Shown: positions 35,029 through 43,581 of the stretch, piece by piece
How positions within the stretch are numbered: the first letter of the stretch is position 1
Layout: the number at the start of each line of letters is the position of its first letter
Origin: JANYJZ01 sp964523395
GTDB taxonomy: Bacteria; Bacteroidota; Ignavibacteria; UBA10030; SZUA-254
Assembly (NCBI GenBank): GCA_964523395.1
Contig: CAZFXS010000012.1
Coordinates: forward strand, 1-64,000
Length of the DNA stretch: 64,000 nucleotides
Direction of reading: 5' to 3'
The notes under the pieces: generated by a model
Database searches by the model: none
What the model was told of the DNA's origin: nothing
Seen by the model: the letters and a program-made list of their open reading frames with translations, nothing else
Position numbers and translations under genes: made by a program

Positions 35029-38000
35029 ATGCGTTCTTGTAATCACTTGTTGCATTTTCTGCCTCTGAGTAACAGAGCATGCCTTCGGACAATCTTTTCA
35101 CTCCTCATTCTTTTTTCATCTGTCTCCGCATTGTTTTCCGGTGAGCAAACAGTTCAGCGCACTATTTCCATGCGTGAACGGGCGATGAACGCAGAACAAC
35201 AGCTTCGCGAATACCGTCAAACAGCTCTCGCACAGGAAAAGAAAGCACGGATGCGCGGTATTTCACAATCGCCTGCTGCCGTTCAACTCAAAGTGAACAG
35301 GGAAATCCAATCCTCATCGACAATCTTTTTCTATGATAACATGGAATCCGGTGTGAACGGATGGACCTCTGTGACTTATTCGGGAAGCGATCTTTGGCAT
35401 CAATCAACTTTGAACTCAAGTTCCACCACACACAGCTGGTGGCCGGGCATTGAACTGCAATCGAATTATAACAACAGTGCCCGTATTAATAACGCAGTCG
35501 TTTCTCCCTCAATAGATCTTACCGGAGCTGTTGCCCCCGTCTCCCTCCTCTTCACGGAAAATTACGCTACGGAAGTTGGATGGGATTACTGTATGGTCGA
35601 TGTAAGCACCGATGGAGGTACAAACTGGATTCACCTCCGCGGCGGATACGGTTCTGCACCGACCGGCGGAAGCGATGGATGGAAAATCACTTCGCTTGAT
35701 CTTTCGGCATATGCCGGACAGTCAATCAACATCCGGTTTTACTTCGATACTGGTGATCAATACTTTAACGCATTTCCGGGATGGTTTGTCGATGATGTGA
35801 TCGTCTTCGACCAGGGCGGGCAAATTACCGGAAAGAAATTTTTTGATGTCAACAATAACAGCGTAAAAGACATCGACGAGCGCGGCGTAAAGAACTGGTT
35901 GATTACCGCCACCGGCCCGGTTACTCTTACCACAACAACAAACTATCGCGGAAGGTATTGGCTGACACTCCCGCTCGGTTCATATACTGTCTCTGAAACC
36001 TTTGAACCGAACTGGACACAAACCTATCCGCCCTCCGGCACATGGTCAATTAATCTCGCTACGCCCGATACCATCGTCGATAGCGTACACTTCGGGAATT
36101 ACATCAACGCGAGCTTTATCAACGGCATCAAGTTTCATGACCTCAATAATAACAATAGCTATGATGGCGGGGATACAGTCCTGAACGAATGGAAAATTCT
36201 CCTCTGCGATACGAACGGTACACAGATCGATTTTGACAGAACGGATTCCCTCGGTGAGTATTCATTGTATGTTTTTGAACCGGGAACGTATATCGTCAAG
36301 GAAGTAGAAAAATCGGGATGGCTCCAGACATATCCTCCGGCTGAGACATATACGATTACGATTCCTGATCTCAACACCGACAGTCCCGGCAACAATTTTG
36401 GGAATTACTTCTCCCCTCTGACAAATTCCATCTTGGGACAAAAGTTCAACGACCGTGATCGTAACGGCATCATGGATCCGGGGGATGTCGGTGTGGGCGG
36501 GTTTAAAATACAACTCTACCGCAAAGGCGGTGGAAATAATTATAACCTTTACAGAACACGGACAACGGACAGCAGTGGGTTTTACCAGTTCCTGAGCCTA
36601 CCGGCGGATACGTTCCGCGTAAAAGAAGTTCCGCGCATGGGATGGTGGCAATCGTATCCAGATTCATCTCACTCACTCATTCTGAACAGCGGTGAAACGC
36701 TGGACAGCATCGACTTCGGAAACTATGAAATTGTCACAGGCTCATTAAGCGGCATAAAATATAACGATGCCGATACAAGCGGAAGCAAGGATGGCGGTGA
36801 GACCGGATTATCTGGCTGGGATGTTGTCATTACCGGTTCGACATATTTTAATACATCTGTCAGCGTGTTGACAACCACCGACGGCAGCGGCAACTATTCG
36901 TTTACAGGATTGTGGCCCGGCAATTATGTAGTGAGTGAAGTCTGGAAATCAGGATGGCGGCAAACCCAGCCGGCGGATTTGGCTCCGTATTTTGTCAATC
37001 TTGGTGTTGAAGAAAATATGACCGGGATTGATTTTGGCAATGTTGCCGATAACGAATTCAGTGTTTCTTTCAGAACGTTTTTGCCCGAGAGCCTCGCGCT
37101 TGCGGTTGATAAGAAAGCCAAGCACAAACCTATAGTGAATAAAGCAGACAAAGCCGAAATGTGGATTACCTTAAGAAATGATTATGCTGACTCTGCAGTT
37201 GGTGTAAGGGTTACTCTCAAACATGCTTATCAGACAGGCACATTGACTACTTCCCCATCTTCAACAATAACACCTGTCGGAACCAAAAACAGGGTTCTCG
37301 ACCTGACATTTTCCCCCGCTCTTCAAATGAACGAAGAGATTACTTTGCATTATTTTACCAAGAAACCGATTGATATTTCAGTTACAACACCACCGGTGTA
37401 TACATTGCATTTTAATGATTCGTCTGATCCCGGACTATATACATCTATCACTCAACTCAACAGAAATCCAATGCCGAACGGACTTAACCTTCTTGAGGGA
37501 ACAGTCGGAAACGGGTTAAAAGTCGGATTAGGTGGTCCACACAGCGTCGTTCACCTTTCGTGGAAGGATATTATCAAATCATTATGGATGAAACCAGACC
37601 GGATGCACATCGGCGACCCGCGGTGTCTTGATAAATTTGCCGGTACAACGCGATCGATTAAGAAACAGCAACGGTATTTGACGCCGACAAAAGGAAATAA
37701 CAAGCTTTTCGCCGAACTCATCGCGTTGCAGGCAAATATCCGCGGAAGTGATCTGCTTATTCTGCCCGGTGGTTTCGGTAACCTCGTATTTGATGACACA
37801 ACGGGCGGAGGTTCAGTACTGAACGGATTAACCATCCGTGAAATCGCGGCGAAGGCGGACAGCTTCATGTCATCCTACAAAGATACCGTGCCCGCAATTC
37901 CCTGTGCGATGCCGGCAGGGCTGGCAGGTCTCTCTGTGGATTCATTGTACGCGAAGATCCGGAAGATCAATTCTGCATTCTCTGGTCCTGTAGATACGAC

Positions 38001-38436
38001 GAGCTTCGGTCCGGGACTAAAATTCGCACCGGTTGCCCCCCTTTCCTCTGTGCCGTTCCTGAGATTTGATGCGGCAGCTGCACAGCGGGCAAGCTATCTG
38101 ATTAAGTCGCAATACTATTCGGAATTTGTACCCGAAGAATTTGCTCTGTATCAGAATTACCCCAATCCCTTCAACCCCACTACCACAATAGAATTCTATT
38201 TGCCTGCGCAGAGCTTTGTGACATTAAAGGTATACAACATGCTCGGGCAGGAAGTGGCAACTGTTGTTGACCGTGAAGACATGGAAGAGGGCTACCAGGA
38301 GTTGAATTTTGACGCAAGTAGTCTGAGCTCCGGCGTGTACTTCTATCGTTTGGTTGCGGAAGGAATTCCGGATGAAGAAACGGGGATAGCGGGACAAACA
38401 TTTACAAGCATTAAGAAGATGGTTTTGATGAAATAA
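35029..38436 (+). CDS. Secreted multidomain protein with SdrD_B repeats and type IX sorting domain
   Basis: 1135 residues with a signal peptide (about residues 18-40) and a GGGGGAA ribosome site. Residues about 100-265 form a jelly-roll/MAM-like domain (FYDNMESGVNGWTSVTYSG). Residues about 265-680 hold four SdrD_B (Cna-B-like) repeats, each opening like GxKFxDxNxNxxxDxxDxG and closing with VxExxxxGWxQTYPPxG-type strands; the third unit opens GQKFNDRDRNGIMDPGD. Residues about 690-1030 contain Ig-like strands and a region (GSDLLILPGGFGNLVFDDTT) I do not recognise. The last about 90 residues have QNYPNPFNPTTTIEFYLP and end KKMVLMK, a type IX sorting domain. The Cna-B-type repeats suggest a stalk carrying the N-terminal domain at the cell surface. 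Confidence 0.85.
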   Translation: MRSCNHLLHFLPLSNRACLRTIFSLLILFSSVSALFSGEQTVQRTISMRERAMNAEQQLREYRQTALAQEKKARMRGISQSPAAVQLKVNREIQSSSTIFFYDNMESGVNGWTSVTYSGSDLWHQSTLNSSSTTHSWWPGIELQSNYNNSARINNAVVSPSIDLTGAVAPVSLLFTENYATEVGWDYCMVDVSTDGGTNWIHLRGGYGSAPTGGSDGWKITSLDLSAYAGQSINIRFYFDTGDQYFNAFPGWFVDDVIVFDQGGQITGKKFFDVNNNSVKDIDERGVKNWLITATGPVTLTTTTNYRGRYWLTLPLGSYTVSETFEPNWTQTYPPSGTWSINLATPDTIVDSVHFGNYINASFINGIKFHDLNNNNSYDGGDTVLNEWKILLCDTNGTQIDFDRTDSLGEYSLYVFEPGTYIVKEVEKSGWLQTYPPAETYTITIPDLNTDSPGNNFGNYFSPLTNSILGQKFNDRDRNGIMDPGDVGVGGFKIQLYRKGGGNNYNLYRTRTTDSSGFYQFLSLPADTFRVKEVPRMGWWQSYPDSSHSLILNSGETLDSIDFGNYEIVTGSLSGIKYNDADTSGSKDGGETGLSGWDVVITGSTYFNTSVSVLTTTDGSGNYSFTGLWPGNYVVSEVWKSGWRQTQPADLAPYFVNLGVEENMTGIDFGNVADNEFSVSFRTFLPESLALAVDKKAKHKPIVNKADKAEMWITLRNDYADSAVGVRVTLKHAYQTGTLTTSPSSTITPVGTKNRVLDLTFSPALQMNEEITLHYFTKKPIDISVTTPPVYTLHFNDSSDPGLYTSITQLNRNPMPNGLNLLEGTVGNGLKVGLGGPHSVVHLSWKDIIKSLWMKPDRMHIGDPRCLDKFAGTTRSIKKQQRYLTPTKGNNKLFAELIALQANIRGSDLLILPGGFGNLVFDDTTGGGSVLNGLTIREIAAKADSFMSSYKDTVPAIPCAMPAGLAGLSVDSLYAKIRKINSAFSGPVDTTSFGPGLKFAPVAPLSSVPFLRFDAAAAQRASYLIKSQYYSEFVPEEFALYQNYPNPFNPTTTIEFYLPAQSFVTLKVYNMLGQEVATVVDREDMEEGYQELNFDASSLSSGVYFYRLVAEGIPDEETGIAGQTFTSIKKMVLMK

Positions 38437-38457
38437 ATTTGCCTTTGTGTACTCATG

Positions 38458-38495
38458 CCCTTCCGAGACTTAACAACTCGGAAGGGTTTTTTTTT
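38458..38495 (+). terminator. Strong intrinsic terminator
   Basis: CCCTTCCGAG (38458-38467) and CTCGGAAGGG (38477-38486) form a perfect 10-base stem with a nine-base loop, followed by nine T. It ends the SdrD_B gene. The T-tract overlaps the stop codon (TAA at 38494-38496) of the convergent permease gene. Confidence 0.92.
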
Positions 38496-39621
38496 ACCCA
38501 AGCCGCTTCTTAAATCTCAGAACACTGAGCGTCAGAATTCCGATGCCGAAAAGCATCAGCGCAGCAGCATGAGGCCAGAGTTCCGTCCAGCCGACCCCTT
38601 TCAAAAATATCCCACGGATGATAACGATAAAATAGCGCAGCGGTATGACATAGGTAAGAATCTGTATCGACTCGGGCATATTTTCAATCGGGAAAACAAA
38701 ACCTGAAAGGAATATGAACGGCAAAAAAATAAAAAACTGCGCGGTCATCATTGCCTGCTGTTGCGTCCTGGAAATCGTGGATACAAATAATCCCAGGCCA
38801 AGGGTGGTAAGAACGAACAATCCGCTTAACGCGTAAAGCAGCAACACACTCCCCTGCATCGGCACCCCGAACCAAAACCGTGCCACGGCAAGTACCAACG
38901 TCACATCAACAGCGCCGATAATAATAAACGGCAAGAGTTTTCCGAGAATAAACTGGTATGGTTTAATCGGAGTAACGAGGAGCTGTTCCAGCGTTCCGAT
39001 TTCCTTTTCTTTCACGATACCGATGGAAGTCAGCGTCATCGTTACAATCATAATTACCAAAGCGACCACGCCCGGCAGCATAAAGTTTCGGCTTTTCAGG
39101 TCAGGATTGTACCATACGCGGATTTCGGGATTGACACGGGCGGGGATTTTCCCTTGCGGCATTTGCCGCAATACTTCCAGCATAATTGACTGGGAATACC
39201 GGGCCACAATCTGTGATGCGTAACCCAATCCGATGTTCGCTGAATTGGCGTCACTTCCGTCCGCTATCAACTGCACCGAGACTGTTTCCCGTACCATGAG
39301 TTTTTTGGAAAATGTCGGCGGTATTATTAACGCAACCCATGCGTTGCCATGGTCAATCTGCCTGTCGATGTCATTGCTTGATTCCAGGTACTCCTGAACA
39401 TCAAAGTATCCGGAATTTGTAAACTGAGAAATAAACTCACGGCTTTTACTCGATTTATCATAATCCACGACAACCATAGGAATCGAACGTATATCCGTCG
39501 TTGCAGCATACCCCAACAGTACCAGCTGAAGGATGGGCGCCATAAACGAAAGCGCCAGCATTCTCCTGTCGCGACGAAGCTGGATAAATTCTTTGATGAT
39601 AATATGGTAGATGGTTTTCAC
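38494..39621 (-). CDS. ABC-2 type exporter permease (YbhR-like)
   Basis: 375 residues. One N-terminal helix is followed by a large extracytoplasmic domain (about residues 45-170) and five C-terminal helices, the layout of YhhJ/YbhR/YbhS permeases. KEKEIGTLEQLLVTPIKPYQ is the ABC-2 signature. The start is GTG in a GTGA overlap with the preceding permease gene, so the two are translated together and likely form a heterodimer. It is the last gene of the unit M24 peptidase-HlyD-ATPase-ATPase-permease-permease. Related systems export drugs or small hydrophobic compounds; the substrate here is unknown. Confidence 0.88.
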   Translation of the reverse strand: MKTIYHIIIKEFIQLRRDRRMLALSFMAPILQLVLLGYAATTDIRSIPMVVVDYDKSSKSREFISQFTNSGYFDVQEYLESSNDIDRQIDHGNAWVALIIPPTFSKKLMVRETVSVQLIADGSDANSANIGLGYASQIVARYSQSIMLEVLRQMPQGKIPARVNPEIRVWYNPDLKSRNFMLPGVVALVIMIVTMTLTSIGIVKEKEIGTLEQLLVTPIKPYQFILGKLLPFIIIGAVDVTLVLAVARFWFGVPMQGSVLLLYALSGLFVLTTLGLGLFVSTISRTQQQAMMTAQFFIFLPFIFLSGFVFPIENMPESIQILTYVIPLRYFIVIIRGIFLKGVGWTELWPHAAALMLFGIGILTLSVLRFKKRLG

Positions 39622-40751
39622 CGAGCCGACGTACTCCTGATTAGTCGAAGGGTACTAACCGCAAGTATTACAACTGCAAAAATTCCCAGCGCGAGAAATT
39701 GTTCCCAGTATGCCTCCGGCCCCGTACCTTTCAGCACTACGCTTCTCGCGATGACAAGAAAATATTTCGCCGGTGCGACATAAGAAATTATCTGAAGCAC
39801 GAACGGCATCGACTTAATGGGGAAGATAAATCCCGAAAGCAAAAATGTAGGGAGCAACGACGAAAATACCGATACGATAAACGCCACCTGCTGTGTTTGC
39901 GCAATGGCGGAAATCAGCAGTCCCTGACCAAGCGCGCAAAGCAGAAACAGGATAATGCCGGCATACAGCCAGAGCAAACTACCTTTGACGGCAACACCAA
40001 ATGCTACAAATCCAACCAGCACCACGAGCACTGATGCGAACAATGCAATGACCAGATACGGAATAGTTTTGCCGAGAATAATTTCCACCATCCGTAACGG
40101 AGAAATCAGGAGTTGTTCCAATGTCCCCCGCTCTTTTTCTTTCACAACGGAAAGAGATGTCGATACTACGCCCGTAATCATGAGAATAAATCCGATCATT
40201 CCCGGGATAAGAAATTTAGAACTGGCTAATTCCGGATTGTACCAGACGGTCGGGCGGAAATCTACCGGCATATACGCTTCACGCCCGGATCGCGAAAGCG
40301 TCTCGATTGCAAGTGTTGTTGAAAAATTCTGAATTACTCCCGTACAATATCCGATGACCGTGGTCGCGGTATTCGCGTTCGACCCGTCAATAAGAAGTTG
40401 AACTGAGGCATTAGTTCCCGCGGACAGCTTCTTTGAAAAATCCGTGGGGAGAACGATAACGACAACCGCTTTCCCTGCATCAAGCAGTTTCTCCGCCTCG
40501 CGATAATTCTCCACGTATTCAACAATGCGGAAATATTCAGAGTTAGAAAATCCTCTGATAAACCCCCTGCCGGTTGATGATTTGTCCTGGTCAAATACCG
40601 CAACAGCCACATGCTTCACGTCGAAGTTCAGCGCGTACCCGATCATAAATACCAGAAACGCCGGAAGCACAAGCAAGACTCCGAGCGACCGCTTATCCCT
40701 GCGTATCTGCCTGAATTCTTTTACCACTATTGGGCTGATGCGTTTGAACAT
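39618..40751 (-). CDS. ABC-2 type exporter permease (YbhS-like)
   Basis: 377 residues with the same architecture as the next gene: an N-terminal helix (LGVLLVLPAFLVFMIGYAL), an extracytoplasmic domain and five C-terminal helices. VKEKERGTLEQLLISPLRMV is the ABC-2 signature loop. The two permeases are recognisable paralogues (both start with a KEFxQxRRDxR segment). The ATG follows the ATPase gene stop by one base. It should form the membrane pore with its partner and be driven by the two ATPases upstream. Confidence 0.88.
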   Translation of the reverse strand: MFKRISPIVVKEFRQIRRDKRSLGVLLVLPAFLVFMIGYALNFDVKHVAVAVFDQDKSSTGRGFIRGFSNSEYFRIVEYVENYREAEKLLDAGKAVVVIVLPTDFSKKLSAGTNASVQLLIDGSNANTATTVIGYCTGVIQNFSTTLAIETLSRSGREAYMPVDFRPTVWYNPELASSKFLIPGMIGFILMITGVVSTSLSVVKEKERGTLEQLLISPLRMVEIILGKTIPYLVIALFASVLVVLVGFVAFGVAVKGSLLWLYAGIILFLLCALGQGLLISAIAQTQQVAFIVSVFSSLLPTFLLSGFIFPIKSMPFVLQIISYVAPAKYFLVIARSVVLKGTGPEAYWEQFLALGIFAVVILAVSTLRLIRSTSAR

Positions 40752-40752
40752 G

Positions 40753-41694
40753 TTACACCGTTTTTACCGCATCATTTTCAAGAAGATGCAGAAACACATC
40801 CTCAAGTGAAGGAGAAATTTTTCCCATTCTGAGAACATCAATACCGGCAGAGGATAAAACTGATTGAGCAGAAGCTTTTCCTTTCGCTTCATCTTGCACA
40901 CCCACATGCAATAGTGTCCCGAACAGTGATATCTTTATGACCCACGGCTGAGTCCCGAGTATTTCCATCGCCCGAACGACATCCCGGACTTCAATTTCAA
41001 GAACTGTGTAGTTGATATGCTCCGATTTAAGTTCTTTTGGACTTCCTCGGGCAATCAGTTTTCCGGCATTGATGAGAATAATTGTATTGCAGTATTCAGC
41101 CTCATCAAGATAGTGCGTAGTGACAAGAACCGTGACGCCTTCTTCGGAAAGGCGATTAATGAGCTCCCAGAAATTACGCCGCGACACCGGATCAACTCCT
41201 CCGGTAGGCTCATCCAGGAAAACAATTTCCGGTTTGTGGAGAATCGCACAACCAAGCGCAAGCCGTTGTTTCCATCCTCCGGATAATGTTTGCGTCAGGC
41301 TTGCTTCTCGTCCCTGCAAACCCGCCATTTCGACAATCCAGGCCTTCCGTTCGTTGATTTCACCGGTAGATAAACCATAGACACCACCGAAGAATCTGAT
41401 ATTTTCTTCAACAGTGAGATCATCGTACAGCGAAAATCTCTGCGACATGTAACCGATGCGCTGTTTTACGTTGTCGGTCTCGGTATTAATGTCGAAACCT
41501 GCCACCTTCGCCGTACCGGATGTAGGCTCGAGCAAGCCGCAGAGCATGCGGATGGTAGTCGATTTGCCCGCGCCATTCGCGCCAAGAAATCCGAAAATCT
41601 CGCCTTTTCTCACGCTAAAACTGACATTATCCACCGCAGTGAACGCGCCGAATTTCTTTGTCAGGTCCTGAACGATGATTGCTTCATCAGACAT
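40753..41694 (-). CDS. ABC transporter ATPase (second half of a split YbhF-like pair)
   Basis: 313 residues from ATG 41694; the frame extends to 41787 but only into the preceding gene. Walker A is GANGAGKSTTIRML, the signature TLSGGWKQRLALGCA, Walker B EIVFLDEPTGGVDP and the H-loop TTHYLDEAEYC. The signature has W where Q or M is usual (LSGGWKQ). A C-terminal about 80-residue domain is typical of drug-type ABC-2 ATPases. It overlaps the first ATPase gene by eight bases. E. coli YbhF is one protein with two such domains; here they are separate genes. Confidence 0.92.
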   Translation of the reverse strand: MSDEAIIVQDLTKKFGAFTAVDNVSFSVRKGEIFGFLGANGAGKSTTIRMLCGLLEPTSGTAKVAGFDINTETDNVKQRIGYMSQRFSLYDDLTVEENIRFFGGVYGLSTGEINERKAWIVEMAGLQGREASLTQTLSGGWKQRLALGCAILHKPEIVFLDEPTGGVDPVSRRNFWELINRLSEEGVTVLVTTHYLDEAEYCNTIILINAGKLIARGSPKELKSEHINYTVLEIEVRDVVRAMEILGTQPWVIKISLFGTLLHVGVQDEAKGKASAQSVLSSAGIDVLRMGKISPSLEDVFLHLLENDAVKTV

Positions 41695-42616
41695 GCTGCG
41701 GTACCGGTTCACGGGTGGTGAGGGAAATGAAGACATTTTCAAGTGTGGGAGAAATAACACGGATACCCGAAGAAACAACGCCGGCATCAGACAACATCTT
41801 TTCTAAACTATCGATTGACCGTTCATGATCTATCACCACATGCGCACGGTCACCGAATGTCTGCACATCGATAAACATTCCGGATTGTTTCAGGATGTTT
41901 GCCACCCCGCGGACATTCTCACACGTCACTTCCACAATAATCCCCTGCATGAGCGACTTAATCTTCTGCGGCGTATCGACAACCATTAACGATCCTTTAT
42001 TCATCATCGCTACACGGTGACAGCGTTCCGCTTCATCAAGATACGGTGTCGTCATAACGATGGTAATTCCGGAATGAAGGAGATCGGAAAGTATTTTCCA
42101 GAAATCGCGCCGGGAAACAGGATCCACACCGGTCGTTGGTTCATCAAGGAAAATAATTTTCGGATGATGGATAAGCGTGCACGCCAGAGCGAGTTTCTGT
42201 TTCATCCCTCCTGATAACTGCTCAGCCAGACGGCTCCGAAATGGCATGAGCCTGGTAAATTCAAGCAATTCGTTGCGGCGGTCTTGAAAATCATACACCT
42301 CATTAATCTCGGCGAAGAACTCTATATTCTCATCAATGGTGAGATCGCCGTAGAGACTGAACCGCTGGGAAAGGTAACCGATATTGCGTTTGATTTGAGT
42401 GGATTGAGTTGTAAGACTAAAACCGAGAATGGTTGCTGATCCGGACGTCGGCGAAAGGAGTCCGCACAGCATGCGAAGAAGCGTTGTCTTTCCGGCGCCA
42501 TCTGGTCCGACGATACCAAACATTTCACCATGATTAACCGAAAAGGAAAGATTGTCGACAGCTTTCAGAACATCAAATGTTTTTCCGATACCCTGAATGT
42601 CGATGGCAGATGCCAT
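41687..42616 (-). CDS. ABC transporter ATPase (first half of a split YbhF-like pair)
   Basis: 309 residues from ATG 42616, which lies one base after the HlyD gene stop; a longer frame to 42676 runs into that gene. Walker A is GPDGAGKTTLLRML, with D in place of the usual N or S (a feature also of YbhF-type first domains), signature QLSGGMKQKLALACT, Walker B KIIFLDEPTTGVDP, and H-loop-region TTPYLDEAERC. That H-loop has Pro where the catalytic His is expected, whereas the partner has TTHYLDEAE. The pair may therefore be an asymmetric ATPase with one degenerate site. Confidence 0.92.
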   Translation of the reverse strand: MASAIDIQGIGKTFDVLKAVDNLSFSVNHGEMFGIVGPDGAGKTTLLRMLCGLLSPTSGSATILGFSLTTQSTQIKRNIGYLSQRFSLYGDLTIDENIEFFAEINEVYDFQDRRNELLEFTRLMPFRSRLAEQLSGGMKQKLALACTLIHHPKIIFLDEPTTGVDPVSRRDFWKILSDLLHSGITIVMTTPYLDEAERCHRVAMMNKGSLMVVDTPQKIKSLMQGIIVEVTCENVRGVANILKQSGMFIDVQTFGDRAHVVIDHERSIDSLEKMLSDAGVVSSGIRVISPTLENVFISLTTREPVPQHV

Positions 42617-42617
42617 A

Positions 42618-43568
42618 CTACTTTTGGGTGGAGGTGTTTTCCTGTACATCAATGACGGCGTCAGCAGGCATTCCAACCTTTAACAACCGGTTGGGATTTT
42701 CAGCTTCCACCTTTACGCCAAAGACAAGCTTTGTCCGTTCTTCTTTTGTTTGGATATTGCGCGGAGTAAACTCTGCCGTAGGAGAAATATACGTCACCGT
42801 TCCGGAAACCGGTGTGTCTGGTGCGCCATCGATAAAAATGCTTACCTGCTGTCCTATCCGGACTTTCGTGAGCTCTTTCTCGGTTACGTAAATCATAAGA
42901 TAAATTTTATCGAGCTGCGTTACAGTAAACAGTGCAGTATTGGGAAGGACAGTTTCTCCGGCTTCAACGGATTTAGCCGTGATGGTACCGCTGACTGGCG
43001 AGACAACATATGAGTCGGCGATCTTTTTACGGATCGCATCCGTCTGCGCGATTGCCTGGTCGCGTCTTGCCCGCGCGGCATCGATTTCCTCGGAGCGCGA
43101 GCCTTCTTTCAGTTTATTATATGTTTGTTCAGCGAGTGTTAATCGCGTCTTGGCATCGTCATACTGCTTTTGCGTGGCGCTCTGTGTTTCAAATAATTTT
43201 TGCATACGGTTCCAGTCATCCCGCGCGCTGGCAAGTGTTGCCTCTGCCTGAAGAATATCTTCTTTCCGGGCTCCGTTGACCGCAAGTTTCCATTGTGCCG
43301 TCGATGCCGCTGCATTAGCATCGGCCTGTTTCATTTGGATATCAAGATCTGCGTGGTCAAGAATGGCAAGCGTATCTCCTTTTCTTGCATCAGAACCTTC
43401 GTCAACACGCAGGGAAACTATTTCTGCGCCGACTTTTGCGCTGATGGTAATTTCGGTCGCCTCAATTGTCCCAGACGCGGTGATCTTCTCTTCGTTATTT
43501 CCAGAACAATAGAGTCCGAAAAGTGCAAGCACCTGAATAAAGAACAATACCACCCTATGCAAGTTCAT
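42618..43568 (-). CDS. HlyD/YbhG-family periplasmic adaptor
   Basis: 316 residues from ATG 43568, 13 bases after the stop of the M24 peptidase gene; the frame extends to 43838 but only inside that gene. A hydrophobic N-terminus ends at YCSGN, so a lipoprotein is possible although the lipobox is imperfect. ASGTIEATEITISAKVGAEI starts the lipoyl half-motif, residues about 90-200 form an alpha-helical hairpin with coiled coil, and VVSPVSGTITAKSVEAGETV closes the lipoyl domain. YbhG-type adaptors link an inner membrane ABC-2 exporter to an outer membrane channel. No TolC-like gene is seen in the window. Confidence 0.88.
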   Translation of the reverse strand: MNLHRVVLFFIQVLALFGLYCSGNNEEKITASGTIEATEITISAKVGAEIVSLRVDEGSDARKGDTLAILDHADLDIQMKQADANAAASTAQWKLAVNGARKEDILQAEATLASARDDWNRMQKLFETQSATQKQYDDAKTRLTLAEQTYNKLKEGSRSEEIDAARARRDQAIAQTDAIRKKIADSYVVSPVSGTITAKSVEAGETVLPNTALFTVTQLDKIYLMIYVTEKELTKVRIGQQVSIFIDGAPDTPVSGTVTYISPTAEFTPRNIQTKEERTKLVFGVKVEAENPNRLLKVGMPADAVIDVQENTSTQK

Positions 43569-43581
43569 ATACAGTTTCCCG

